Notes under the pieces: generated by a model | Seen by the model: the letters and a program-made list of their open reading frames with translations, nothing else | The model's database searches: none | What the model was told of the DNA's origin: nothing | Shown here: piece after piece, positions 8,666 through 16,593 of the stretch | Layout: each line of letters starts with the position of its first letter | Numbering within the stretch: the stretch's first letter is position 1 | Program-made: the position numbers and the translations under genes | DNA from: Hyphomicrobium_B sp001006785 | GTDB taxonomy: Bacteria > Pseudomonadota > Alphaproteobacteria > Rhizobiales > Hyphomicrobiaceae | Direction of reading: 5' to 3' | DNA: 64,000 bases | Assembly (NCBI RefSeq): GCF_001006785.1 | Contig: NZ_CDHO01000002.1 | Location: 558,001 to 622,000, forward strand

Positions 8666-9130
8666 ATGATCGGATTCAAAGTGAACGGCAAAGAGGTGTC
8701 AGTGGACGTGCCGGATGACATGCCTGTCCTCTGGGTTCTTCGCGATGTCCTCGGGATGACCGGCACCAAGTTTGGGTGCGGGATTGGCCAATGCGGCGCC
8801 TGCACGGTCCATGTGGACGGAGAACCCCGCAGGGGATGCCTGACGCAAGCGTCCGATGTCGCCGGACATGATGTGACAACGATCGAAGGCATCGGCGCGA
8901 CACCGGCTGGCAAAGCCGTGCAGGCCGCCTGGCTCAATCTGGAAGTCGTCCAATGCGGCTACTGCCAGTCCGGCCAGATCATGTCGGCATCAGCGTTGAT
9001 CAAAGACAAACCGACGCCAAGCGACAGTGACATTGACGAAGCGATGACCGGAAACATTTGCCGTTGCGGCACGTATTTGCGCATCCGCGACGCAATCAAG
9101 GAAGCAGCCAAGGCAATCGCAGCGAAGTGA
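8666..9130 (+). CDS. Molybdenum hydroxylase [2Fe-2S] subunit (IorA-like)
   Basis: A 154-residue iron-sulfur subunit of the xanthine oxidase family. The plant-ferredoxin-type cluster motif CGIGQCGACTV is near residues 40-50, and the second cluster motifs CGYCQSGQ and CRCGTYLRI are in the C-terminal half. It passes electrons from the Mo centre to an external acceptor. The ATG at 8666 is chosen because the conserved domain begins immediately. The large subunit starts eight bases after its stop, so the two are co-translated. There is no FAD subunit nearby, as in isoquinoline 1-oxidoreductase-type enzymes. Confidence 0.88.
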   Translation: MIGFKVNGKEVSVDVPDDMPVLWVLRDVLGMTGTKFGCGIGQCGACTVHVDGEPRRGCLTQASDVAGHDVTTIEGIGATPAGKAVQAAWLNLEVVQCGYCQSGQIMSASALIKDKPTPSDSDIDEAMTGNICRCGTYLRIRDAIKEAAKAIAAK

Positions 9131-9138
9131 GGCTCCAC

Positions 9139-11301
9139 ATGCTCGCCCGTCATACCAATCCTGAACTGTCACGACGGAACTTCCTTGTCGCCGGTGCCGC
9201 CGCCGGCGGGGGCATGATGATCGGCTGGGTTCCAGCTGCGAAATCAGGCGTCGAAAAAGACCCTCCCGCCATTCCCGAAGCCTACATCCGCATCGACGGC
9301 CAAGGACATGTGACCATCGTCTCACCAATGATCGAGATGGGGCAAGGCACCTACACGTCACTTCCCATGCTCGTCGCAGAAGAGCTCGACGTTGACATGG
9401 CAAACGTGTCCGTGGCGATTGCGCCGCCAAGCGACAAACTTTACGGAAATCGGCTATTGGGTAACACCCAGGTGACAGGCGGTTCGACGTCCATCCGTGC
9501 CTTTTATCTGCCCCTTCGCAAAACGGGCGCTGCGGCAAGGGTGATGTTGATCGCCGCAGCCGCCGAAACGTGGGGCGTTGATCCAGATTCTCTGCGAACT
9601 GAGCCGGGGTTCGTCGTCGATGGTTCCGCCAACCGTCGTCTGTCGTACGGGGAGCTGGCCGACCGAGCCGCGAAGATCCCTGTCCCGACTGAAGTCAAAC
9701 TCAAAGACGCCAGCCAGTTTCGCATTATCGGCACGCCGGCCAGGCGCCTAGACGTGAGTGGGAAAGTCAATGGCACCGCACAGTACGGCATCGATGCCAA
9801 GGTGCCGAACATGAAGGTCGCGACGGTGTCCGCGTCTCCCGAATTCGGAGGAAAGCTGGCATCCTTCGATGAGGCGGCAGCAAAGAAGATTCCCGGTGTC
9901 GTTCAACTCGTGAAGCTCGACAACGCGCTCGCCGTCATCGCTGATCATTACTGGGCCGCGAAGAAAGGCCTTGAGGCCGCCGCTCCGGTGTTCGAGCACG
10001 GGCCCAACGCCCACGTCACCACAGCAGACGTCGCTGCCGCGCTCGTCAAGGCATCGGAGCGCTCCGGGGCGATCGCAAAAAATGACGGTGACGCAGTAAA
10101 GGTGCTGAACACTTCCCAACGCAAGGTGGAGGCGGCGTACGAAGCTCCATTCCTTGCGCACGCGACGATGGAGCCGATGAACTGCACCATCTCGGTGACC
10201 AAGGAGGGGTGTGACGTCTGGGTCGGCACGCAAGTTCCTGTCGTCTGCCAGCAGGTTGTCGCGAAGGCTCTCGGCCTCGATATCCAAAAGGTCCGCGTTC
10301 ACTGCCACTTGCTGGGTGGAGGTTTCGGCCGCCGTCTCGAGGTCGACTTCGCTCAGCAGGCCGCCCTTATCGCGAAGGACCTCACCTACCCCATCAAGGT
10401 CATCTGGAGCCGGGAAGAAGATATCCAGCACGACATGTACCGGCCCTACTACTATGACCGCTTGGCGGCCGCCCTCGATGACGCTGGCATGCCCATCGCC
10501 TGGTCGCATCGCATCGTGGGGTCGTCCATCATGGCGCGGTGGGCGCCGCCGCTATTTAAGGATGGAATCGATCCTGACGCCATCGATGGCGCGGCGGATA
10601 TGCCTTACACCATCGAGAACTTCCGGGTTGAATACGTTCGCGAGGAACCGCCCGGCATCCAAACCGCATTCTGGCGGGGTGTCGGGCCGACGCACAACGT
10701 GTACGTGATCGAGAGCTTCATCGACGAACTGGCTGCGGCCGCGAAGAAGGATCCGGTCGAATTCCGCCGCGCGCTGCTCCAGAAGAACCCTCGGGCCTTG
10801 CACGTTCTCAATCGCGCCGCCGAGCTTTCAAACTGGGGCAAGCCGCTTGGTCCGCGGCAAGGCCGTGGCGTATCGGTGCAGCAGGCCTTCGGGACGTACA
10901 TGTGCCAGGTCGCTGAGGTGACCGTCAGCAAGACCGGCGAGGTGCACGTCGACCGGGTCTATGTCGTCCTCGACACCGGCGTGGTCGTCAACCCGAACAC
11001 GGTCGCCGCGCAGATGCAAAGCGGCGTCATATTCGGGCTGTCGGCAGTGTTATGGGGAGAGATCACCCTCGACAAAGGCCGCGTGCAGCAATCCAATTTC
11101 GATGACTATCGCGTGATGCGCATTGACGAGGCGCCGAAGATCGTAATCGAAATCGTCAAAAGCGAAGCGGATCCAGGCGGCATTGGAGAGCCAGGCACGT
11201 CGGGGCTCGCGCCGGCGGTGCTGAATGCGGTCTATGCAGCCACAGGCGTTCGTTTGCGGAAGACACCAATCGACAGCAAGCAACTGAAGGAGGCCTCGTG
11301 A
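9139..11301 (+). CDS. Molybdopterin-binding aldehyde oxidase/xanthine dehydrogenase-type large subunit (IorB-like)
   Basis: About 720 residues. A twin-arginine signal (SRRNFLVAGAAAGG) at the N-terminus indicates folded export to the periplasm. Mo-cofactor binding stretches include MGQGTYTSLPML, LLGGGFGRRLEVDF and the C-terminal GGIGEPGTSGLAPAV, which holds the catalytic glutamate of the family. It forms a heterodimer with the [2Fe-2S] protein encoded just upstream. Substrate is unknown; family members hydroxylate N-heterocycles, aldehydes or nicotinate-like compounds. It is followed by XdhC and MocA-like maturation factors. Confidence 0.87.
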   Translation: MLARHTNPELSRRNFLVAGAAAGGGMMIGWVPAAKSGVEKDPPAIPEAYIRIDGQGHVTIVSPMIEMGQGTYTSLPMLVAEELDVDMANVSVAIAPPSDKLYGNRLLGNTQVTGGSTSIRAFYLPLRKTGAAARVMLIAAAAETWGVDPDSLRTEPGFVVDGSANRRLSYGELADRAAKIPVPTEVKLKDASQFRIIGTPARRLDVSGKVNGTAQYGIDAKVPNMKVATVSASPEFGGKLASFDEAAAKKIPGVVQLVKLDNALAVIADHYWAAKKGLEAAAPVFEHGPNAHVTTADVAAALVKASERSGAIAKNDGDAVKVLNTSQRKVEAAYEAPFLAHATMEPMNCTISVTKEGCDVWVGTQVPVVCQQVVAKALGLDIQKVRVHCHLLGGGFGRRLEVDFAQQAALIAKDLTYPIKVIWSREEDIQHDMYRPYYYDRLAAALDDAGMPIAWSHRIVGSSIMARWAPPLFKDGIDPDAIDGAADMPYTIENFRVEYVREEPPGIQTAFWRGVGPTHNVYVIESFIDELAAAAKKDPVEFRRALLQKNPRALHVLNRAAELSNWGKPLGPRQGRGVSVQQAFGTYMCQVAEVTVSKTGEVHVDRVYVVLDTGVVVNPNTVAAQMQSGVIFGLSAVLWGEITLDKGRVQQSNFDDYRVMRIDEAPKIVIEIVKSEADPGGIGEPGTSGLAPAVLNAVYAATGVRLRKTPIDSKQLKEAS

Positions 11302-11360
11302 CCGGCGCAGAATAACCGCGTGCTGTGCTCCGCGATTACCGCTTGCTCCAGAGGCTCGAC

Positions 11361-12350
11361 ATGACTTTCGTCTTTCAACGCTTCGATACCGATGCCGGGC
11401 TGCTCGCTGATGAGGACGTGCTGCCTCACCTCGATCGCTGGCAAAGCGAAGGCCAGCGCACCGCGCTCGTAACTCTAGTCGGCGTGGAGGGCGGCGCGCC
11501 GCGCGAGCCTGGCGCACAAATGGCGGTGGCCGAGGACGGCAGGTTCGCCGGATATCTTTCCGGTGGCTGCCTCGAGGCCGCCGTGGTGCTCGAAGCGCAG
11601 GCTGTGATCCGCGCCGGAGAGAACCGCCTCATTCGCTACGGTAAAGGCTCGCCCTATTTCGACGTCAGGCTCTCTTGCGGCAGCGGCCTCGACCTTTATT
11701 TTGATCAGGGGCTCGGTGCGGCGCAGGTGCGGGAACTCCTGCATTGCCGCGCAACGCGCCGTGCATCTTCGTTGAGAACCTCGCTAGTCGATGGCACAAG
11801 CATCGTCACGAGCGGTTCTAGTGGCACTCTGCCGAAGAGCGTGCGGCAAGGACAATACTTCACTCGCCATTATCCGCCGTCGGTGCGCCTCTTGCTGCTC
11901 GGCAGCGGACCGCTGGTCAATGCCATCGCTGCAATGGCCAAGGTGAGCGGACTTGAGATCGCAATCTGGTCGCCCGACGCGGCAACACGGGAGCAGGCGA
12001 GACGGCACGGACTGATGGCGTTCGACGGCGCCGATGCGCTCCACCGCTCGATCGAGGCGCTCGACCACGCCTCGGCGGCAGTTCTCGTCTTTCACGATCA
12101 CGAGGCGGAACCCGATATCCTGGCGCGCGTCATCGAGACGGAGTCCTTCTACATCGGCGTCCTTGGCAACCACGCCGTCCACAGGCGGCGGCTCGAGACG
12201 CTGCAGGCCAAGGGCTTCACAGCCATTGCCCGCACTCGCCTTCACGCTCCTGTCGGAACAATCCCTGCCGCCAAAAGCAAGGCTACGCTGGCGGCGGGCG
12301 TGCTGGCGGAGATCCTCACCAAGGCCAAGATCGGAAATCTCGTGGCGTGA
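11361..12350 (+). CDS. XdhC-family molybdenum cofactor insertion protein
   Basis: About 329 residues. The N-terminal XdhC/CoxI domain has the motif VGVEGGAPREPGAQM and YLSGGCLEAAV; the C-terminal half is a Rossmann-like domain (LLLLGSGPLVNAIAAMAK). XdhC proteins bind Moco, promote its sulfuration and hand it to the apo-enzyme. ATG 11361 is chosen because it begins the conserved region; the upstream ORF extension lacks a good start. Its stop overlaps the GTG start of the next gene. Confidence 0.85.
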   Translation: MTFVFQRFDTDAGLLADEDVLPHLDRWQSEGQRTALVTLVGVEGGAPREPGAQMAVAEDGRFAGYLSGGCLEAAVVLEAQAVIRAGENRLIRYGKGSPYFDVRLSCGSGLDLYFDQGLGAAQVRELLHCRATRRASSLRTSLVDGTSIVTSGSSGTLPKSVRQGQYFTRHYPPSVRLLLLGSGPLVNAIAAMAKVSGLEIAIWSPDAATREQARRHGLMAFDGADALHRSIEALDHASAAVLVFHDHEAEPDILARVIETESFYIGVLGNHAVHRRRLETLQAKGFTAIARTRLHAPVGTIPAAKSKATLAAGVLAEILTKAKIGNLVA

Positions 12351-12964
12351 CAACGGCAATCCAAGTCGCCGCCGTCCTCTTGGCAGCCGGAAGCTCGGAG
12401 AGGTTCGGCCGCGAGAACAAGCTTCTGGCAGAAATCGGCGGCGAACCTTTACTGCGCCGCGTCGCGCGCGCGGTTATCGCCGCCGGACTCTCGGACGTTG
12501 TCGTCGTCACCGGCCATCAACAGGGGTGCTGCCGTGGAGCCCTCGAAGGGCTTGCCGTCCGGTTTGTCCATAATTCCGCTTGGCCGCACGGCATGGGTAC
12601 AACGATCGCGGCGGGTATCGACGCGCTTCACCCAGACTGTAAGGGTGCGTTCATCGTACCCACCGACATGCCGAATCTCACATCGGCCCTCTTCGCGCGC
12701 CTGTGGGCGGCATTCGATGCATCCGGCGGGAGCGACGTCGTCTTTCCGGTCACGTCTGCCGGAGAACAGCGTAATCCAGTCTTGTGGCCGCAGGCCTATT
12801 TCCCTGACCTTAGGTCCTTGTCCGGCGCAACCGGTGCCAAGACGCTTCTGTTAAAGCACGCCGCACAGAGCCATAGCGTCCCGCTCGGATCCGATGAGGA
12901 AGCAGCCGACATTGACACGTTAGCTGACCTTGCTGGCATCCGTCGTGAACCGCGCACACTTTAG
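12347..12964 (+). CDS. MocA-like molybdopterin cytidylyltransferase family protein
   Basis: A 205-residue nucleotidyltransferase starting at GTG and overlapping the XdhC gene by four bases. The signature loop LAAGSSERFGRENKLL and the later VPTDMPNL metal/nucleotide site fit the MobA/MocA group, which adds CMP (or GMP) to Mo-molybdopterin. Its place at the end of the hydroxylase operon supports a role in making the cofactor for that enzyme. Confidence 0.85.
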   Translation: MTTAIQVAAVLLAAGSSERFGRENKLLAEIGGEPLLRRVARAVIAAGLSDVVVVTGHQQGCCRGALEGLAVRFVHNSAWPHGMGTTIAAGIDALHPDCKGAFIVPTDMPNLTSALFARLWAAFDASGGSDVVFPVTSAGEQRNPVLWPQAYFPDLRSLSGATGAKTLLLKHAAQSHSVPLGSDEEAADIDTLADLAGIRREPRTL

Positions 12965-13454
12965 TGCCGGATCGCAACCTGAAATTTTTCTTCTTTTTGG
13001 ACGCGGGCCGGAGAACATCGCCGCTGCCACATCAGTTCAAGCGCACTGATCAGTGTCGGATCATTAGTCACCGTGCTTCAATGGGCATTTTCACATTCAT
13101 CAATTCCCGAGAATGCGTCGGCATTTATTTGCCTTGAAGGTGACCACCGATGCGCTCAGGCAGCGGAAATGAAATGCATGCAGAATTCATCGGCTTCTGG
13201 CGGGACGTGCGGGATACCGATGAGCACTACGTTTACTCCATAGCCCTCCAAAATGAACCATGAAAATCGGCCGGAATCTGCTGAAATCTCAGCAGGTTTC
13301 CGGCCGCTTCTGTTTAATCACGCTTGTTTCGCAGGCTTGCGCGAGAAAGCCATGTTCACGGTCGACAGAATAAACGAGGACCGTCATCATAGGCGCATCG
13401 CCACGCGAAGGAGCAAGAAAGAGCGAACCGCGCCAGTCGTAAAGGAGCAGAGCC
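12965..13454. other. 490-base gap at the presumed left end of the conjugative element
   Basis: No convincing gene. It contains a 12-bp palindrome (CACTGATCAGTG, 13044-13055), a long hairpin at 13268-13306, and a ribosome site (AAAGGAG) for the next gene near 13440. The junction between chromosome and element must fall in or near this stretch because the flanking genes differ in character, but no copy of the tRNA-Ser end that would mark it was found. Confidence 0.5.
13268..13306. terminator. Strong hairpin, terminator-like
   Basis: Two arms of about 17 bases (CGGCCGGAA..CTGCTGA and TCAGCAG..TTCCGGCCG) pair almost perfectly around an AATC loop, with one bulge. CTTCTGTTT follows. It could end transcription at the chromosome-element border or be part of the element end. 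Confidence 0.45.
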
Positions 13455-13880
13455 ATGGCCGTCGTAATGATAATGAGCGTTGTATTGATCGCAATGCTTT
13501 GCGTCGCGGCCTATACGCTCGCGGTCTATGCGCTGCCCTTCATGCTCGGATTGACGGCCGCGCAGTTCGCCTATCAGACCGGCTCCGGCTTGATCGGCGC
13601 GGGCTTGGTCGGCTTGGTCGCGGCCGGCGCAGCCTTCGGCGTCCTGGCGCTTCTCTTTGACTCGCTACGCTCCCCGATCCTGCGCCTCGCCGTGGCGCTG
13701 ATCTTCGCTGCACCCGCTGCCGTGGCCGGCTATGCGCTGGTCCACGGCGTCACCAAGGAATCGGTCCCATCCGAAATCTGGCGGCAAATCTTCTGCATCA
13801 TCGGCGGCGGCTTTGTCGGGATTTCGGCCTTGCTGCGACTGGCAGCACCTTCGGCCAGCGGACCCACGCCCGTTCGCTAA
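13455..13880 (+). CDS. Small multi-pass membrane protein
   Basis: A 141-residue protein with about four hydrophobic helices (residues 5-25, 45-68, 72-98, 112-132), very rich in Ala, Gly and Leu. It has a good AAAGGAG ribosome site. I recall similar unnamed proteins next to ardA in alphaproteobacterial conjugative elements, which fits its position as the first gene of the element. Function unknown. Confidence 0.65.
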   Translation: MAVVMIMSVVLIAMLCVAAYTLAVYALPFMLGLTAAQFAYQTGSGLIGAGLVGLVAAGAAFGVLALLFDSLRSPILRLAVALIFAAPAAVAGYALVHGVTKESVPSEIWRQIFCIIGGGFVGISALLRLAAPSASGPTPVR

Positions 13881-13904
13881 TCCAACGGCGTAATATCAAA
13901 TTGA

Positions 13905-13924
13905 CCCGGCGCTAAAGCGCCGGG
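13905..13924 (+). terminator. Hairpin after the membrane protein gene
   Basis: A perfect 9-bp stem (CCCGGCGCT/AGCGCCGGG) with a 2-base loop, followed by GCTTTG, 25 bases after the stop codon. It fits an intrinsic terminator with a short T tract. Confidence 0.6.
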
Positions 13925-14294
13925 GCTTTGTCACTGGCGACCCTCCGGCTCACTACGGCGCAATTTGGAAGCGCGTTCGCCTCCGGGTCGGCGCGGCTGT
14001 CGCCGCGTCGTTCGACACCTACCGCCTGGAAATATGGAGAACCGGGCGCATGGTAGTCCGGCCTGCTGATTTTCTTGTTCGAGAGATTGCTAAGGGCGTT
14101 GCCCTCGCGCGGCGCAAGAAAACTCTTTGCCCTTTCGCGGCATAAACGGCCCGCTCCCCGCAAGCGGGTCCCCTCCATTTATTCCACGGTGCCAAAGACT
14201 TGTCTGGCACCTTACTACCCCAGTCTCGCCGACGGGCAGGGGTTCAGGAGCGGCGCTTCGCTGCTCTGAACCCAACACCCGAAGGAACAGAGAC
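13925..14294. promoter_or_regulatory. Structured leader upstream of ardA
   Basis: About 370 bases without a gene. It holds two strong inverted repeats: 14189-14210 (GTGCCA/TGGCAC outer arms with AGAC/GTCT inside) and 14240-14273 (GGGTTCAG/CTGAACCC plus an inner 7-bp stem, loop CTT). Antirestriction genes of conjugative plasmids are often expressed from folded single-stranded DNA right after entry; these hairpins might serve that purpose, but this is inference. Confidence 0.4.
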
Positions 14295-14822
14295 ATGACC
14301 AGCGCAACCGACACCAATCCCCGCATCTATGTTGCCTGCCTTGCAGCCTATAACAACGGCTATCTGCATGGTGCCTGGATCGACGCGGATCAGGACGCCG
14401 ACGACATCAGAGACGAGATTGCCGCGATGCTTGCGCGTTCCCCGATCAAGGGCGCGGAAGAATATGCCATCCATGACTATGAAGGCTTCGAGGGCGTCAC
14501 CGTCAGGGAATACGCCAGCATCGAGGGCGTGGCGCGGATGGGCGCTTTCATCGCCGAGCACGGCGCACTAGGCGCGGGTTTGCTGGAGCAGTTCGTCGGT
14601 GACATCGACCAGGCCGAAAGTGCCTTGCAGGATTGCTATCATGGACAGCACGCGAGCCTTGCGGACTACATGGAGGAGCTGACCGCCGAGAGCGTCACGA
14701 TCCCCGAAGCCCTGCGCTACTATGTCGATTGGGAGGCAATGGCCCGCGACGCTGAAATGGGCGGCGAGTTCTTCACGATAGAAACAGCACGCGACGAGGT
14801 GCATGTCTTTTCCAACAGGTGA
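14295..14822 (+). CDS. ardA: Antirestriction protein ArdA
   Basis: A 175-residue acidic protein. It begins PRIYVACLAAYNNGYLHGAWIDA, the hallmark of ArdA, followed by EEYAIHDYEGF and a C-terminal EFFTIE/FSNR. ArdA mimics B-form DNA and inhibits type I restriction-modification enzymes, protecting newly transferred DNA. GAAGGAAC precedes the ATG. Structured leader upstream, terminator-like hairpin just downstream, so it is probably a single-gene transcript. Confidence 0.93.
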   Translation: MTSATDTNPRIYVACLAAYNNGYLHGAWIDADQDADDIRDEIAAMLARSPIKGAEEYAIHDYEGFEGVTVREYASIEGVARMGAFIAEHGALGAGLLEQFVGDIDQAESALQDCYHGQHASLADYMEELTAESVTIPEALRYYVDWEAMARDAEMGGEFFTIETARDEVHVFSNR

Positions 14823-14829
14823 GACTTGG

Positions 14830-14861
14830 GTTGCCTTGCCTGCGCCAGCGGGCAAGGCAAC
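14830..14861 (+). terminator. Terminator-like hairpin after ardA
   Basis: Perfect 11-bp arms (GTTGCCTTGCC and GGCAAGGCAAC) around a 10-base loop, starting seven bases after the ardA stop. No T tract follows, so termination efficiency is uncertain. Confidence 0.55.
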
Positions 14862-15039
14862 ACGCACGACCTCGCAGACTAGTAAAATCACAGAAATGTT
14901 GTTAAGAAGAAAATAACTATAAATGTGCGGCCTTCACGAACAACATTCCGTATAACTCCAGCTATATCCAGTGTTGGCGATTCCGGAAACTCTCTATCCG
15001 GGCGTTGCCCTGCGCCGTCCGGTATAGGGAGGTGACGCC

Positions 15040-15255
15040 ATGCTTAGCATTGATTGGCGTGCGCCGGCGGCTTACGGGCACGCGAAAGCTATTCCCCCCG
15101 CCGGTTTCGCCTGGGAGTATCTTCGTCGCCATGAGGACTATCATCGCGACTTCCAAACAATATCCCAGGTGAAGGAGCCGGCTGGCGACCAGCTTGACGG
15201 ATTCTCGCAGCGTTGGGGTTTGCGATTTCCCGTGCGATCCCGAAACGCCGCCTGA
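15040..15255 (+). CDS. DUF6499 protein, N-terminal half of an FseA-like excision activator
   Basis: A 71-residue frame-1 ORF with a strong GGAGGTGA ribosome site. FAWEYLRRHEDYHRDF and RWGLRF are the usual DUF6499 motifs. In frame 1 the protein derails after RWGLRFP into a short tail and stops, whereas the +1 frame continues with the sequence that normally follows in fused DUF6499-DUF2285 proteins. ICEMlSymR7A makes its excision activator FseA by programmed +1 frameshifting between msi172 and msi171, which have these same domains. I infer the same arrangement here. An AT-rich promoter-like stretch (TATAAA at 14918-14923) lies upstream. Confidence 0.75.
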   Translation: MLSIDWRAPAAYGHAKAIPPAGFAWEYLRRHEDYHRDFQTISQVKEPAGDQLDGFSQRWGLRFPVRSRNAA

Positions 15256-15823
15256 TCGGCAATCCCTGTTCTGGATTCCAAGTCTCCAGCCGCAAGCGGT
15301 TCTCTTGTCCCCGGTGCAGCATCGCGACGGGGCGACGGAACCTATAGTGACGCTGGCGCACCTGTCCGGCCTCGACCTACGGCACGCAGCGGATGGGTGG
15401 CATGGCATCTGGAATGTGGATGGCGTCGCGCATCAATTCTGGCTGCCCCAGGCCGTGCCCGACGCAGCGGCCTTCTATGCCGTATCCCTTCCGATGGATT
15501 CTTTCATGGAGCTTCGCGCCCATGCCGCCCGCCGACTTTGGCGGTCCCTCAATGGGCGAGCGCCCGGCGCGGACTTCCGCACCCTGCCGGCGCAGCTCCG
15601 CAAGTTTCATATCCTGTCCCTGCGCGCGCTCGACGCCCGCTTGCGAGGCGAAAGCTATCGCACCATCGCGGAAGTCCTGCTTGGCTTTCGCGGGACCAAG
15701 GAGGATTGGGAAGCCGACCCGCGCAAGAACCAGGCCCGCCGATTGGTCGCGCACGGCCTGAAGATGATGAGGGGCGGCTACCGCCTATTGCTGCACTATC
15801 CGATCAAATCGCCTGCCGAGTGA
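15194..15823 (+). CDS. DUF2285 protein, C-terminal half of an FseA-like excision activator
   Basis: A 209-residue frame-2 ORF whose nominal start is a weak TTG inside the upstream gene with no ribosome site, so it is probably made as a fusion by frameshifting. The C-terminal 80 residues are the DUF2285 helix-turn-helix-like domain (LRGESYRTIAEVLLGFRG, then NQARRLVAHGLKMMRGGYRLLL). The middle part (FWLPQAVPDAAAFYAVSL) is typical of the long family members. In the model element the fused protein activates the directionality-factor gene and excision. Confidence 0.75.
   Translation: MTDSRSVGVCDFPCDPETPPDRQSLFWIPSLQPQAVLLSPVQHRDGATEPIVTLAHLSGLDLRHAADGWHGIWNVDGVAHQFWLPQAVPDAAAFYAVSLPMDSFMELRAHAARRLWRSLNGRAPGADFRTLPAQLRKFHILSLRALDARLRGESYRTIAEVLLGFRGTKEDWEADPRKNQARRLVAHGLKMMRGGYRLLLHYPIKSPAE
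15229..15232 (+). promoter_or_regulatory. Candidate +1 programmed frameshift site (CCC-G)
   Basis: Frame 1 reads CGA TTT CCC GTG; slipping one base forward on CCC-G gives CCC then TGC GAT CCC, joining RWGLRFP to CDPETPPDRQ. Frame 2 is open only from 15173 to beyond this point and frame 1 ends at 15255, so any shift must occur within 15173-15252. A proline CCC-N quadruplet is a known +1 slip context. The exact site is inferred. Confidence 0.5.
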
Positions 15824-15836
15824 AAACCGGCAACGA

Positions 15837-16124
15837 TCAGCGCCCGGCCGCGACCGCCTGTTCCAAGATTCGCCGATAGCCTTCGCGTGAAAGCCATTGG
15901 GCGCGGGCAAGGTGACTTTCCCAGCATCGCCGGGTCCGCGCTTCATCGCCGACCGGATCGCGATGCAGCACGATTCGCGCGACTTCCATCCAGTCCGCCC
16001 CTTCGGCCTTCGCGTCGAGAAGGCGCAGATAGGTGACGTAATGCCGTTCGTCATAAGGCGTTATGTCGTTTCCCGTTGGGGCTTCGTCGTCCACATCGGG
16101 ATCGAGTTCGACGGGCACTTGCAT
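15837..16124 (-). CDS. Short DUF2285 protein, QseM-like antiactivator candidate
   Basis: A 95-residue protein on the opposite strand, meeting the activator gene tail to tail. It contains only the DUF2285 domain (GADWMEVARIVLHRD, RRCWESHLARAQWLSREGYRRIL) plus an acidic N-terminus. ICEMlSymR7A encodes QseM, a small DUF2285 antiactivator that binds FseA and TraR. Position and domain content suggest an equivalent here; the identity as QseM is inference. Its promoter faces the regulatory region at 16125-16593. Confidence 0.65.
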   Translation of the reverse strand: MQVPVELDPDVDDEAPTGNDITPYDERHYVTYLRLLDAKAEGADWMEVARIVLHRDPVGDEARTRRCWESHLARAQWLSREGYRRILEQAVAAGR

Positions 16125-16593
16125 GGCCGTTTCCCCGTATCCGAGAGGGTTTGTTCGCGGTGCGCCCCCGCAAACGATGCTCTCTGACTCTGGTGATCGG
16201 GGAGTTAGTAACCGTGGTTAGACGGCCCTATGGCCTTTAGCTCGGAGAGCCTGTTGTATACGCCACAGGCTCCCCGACCATAAGGTCAAGGAGTTTGATG
16301 CCGTCACGGCCGGCACCAACCGCTAACCAGGGGTTACTACGCCCCGGAGCAGCGCGTCTGCTCCGCGTTCAGTCTTAGCCGACCCGCACGCGAATGTCTT
16401 CGCCAATTCGGTGCGGCAGGCATGACGCACGGATTTTCTTCGTCTTTTCAGCTTGCCGACGCTCCCCAAGGGGTGCCGCCAGCGCATAGGCGCAAATGCG
16501 GCACGCTACGCGCCGCCGATCCCTCGCCATGGTTCGCCACAGCCCGCCGAAGTTTTCGGCGGCCACATCAACCGACGAACCAGAGGTGATCTT
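16125..16593. promoter_or_regulatory. Divergent regulatory region with paired operators, hairpins and the 69-nt element
   Basis: About 470 bases without a gene between the QseM-like gene and the HTH gene. It holds two similar dyads (TAACC-GT-GGTTA at 16209-16220; TAACC-AGG-GGTTA at 16324-16336), perfect hairpins at 16247-16272 (GAGCCTGT/ACAGGCTC), 16345-16365 (CGGAGCAG/CTGCTCCG) and 16544-16562 (CCGCCGAA/TTCGGCGG), and a 69-nt repeat at 16470-16538. The two dyads could be operators of a QseC-like repressor; no such repressor gene was seen beside them. Confidence 0.55.
16470..16538 (+). repeat. 69-nt conserved leader element, copy 1
   Basis: Matches 44563-44631 at 61 of 69 positions without gaps. 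It contains an inverted repeat GTGCCGC...GCGGCAC. In both places it is followed by a different hairpin, an ACGAACCA motif, a ribosome site and a start codon. It could be a promoter/activator site or a structured RNA leader shared by two operons. Confidence 0.7.

Noticed and set aside
13198..13220. Partial resemblance to the tRNA-Ser 3' end (TGGCGG..GGGAT), a possible left attachment site
   Set aside because: Only about 16 of 23 positions agree and the T-arm bases are not kept; a real duplicated end should match closely. Left border stays unresolved.
13253..13660. 135-codon ORF overlapping the membrane protein gene
   Set aside because: Second half is an Arg-rich alternate frame of 13455-13880, which has a ribosome site and plausible membrane helices.
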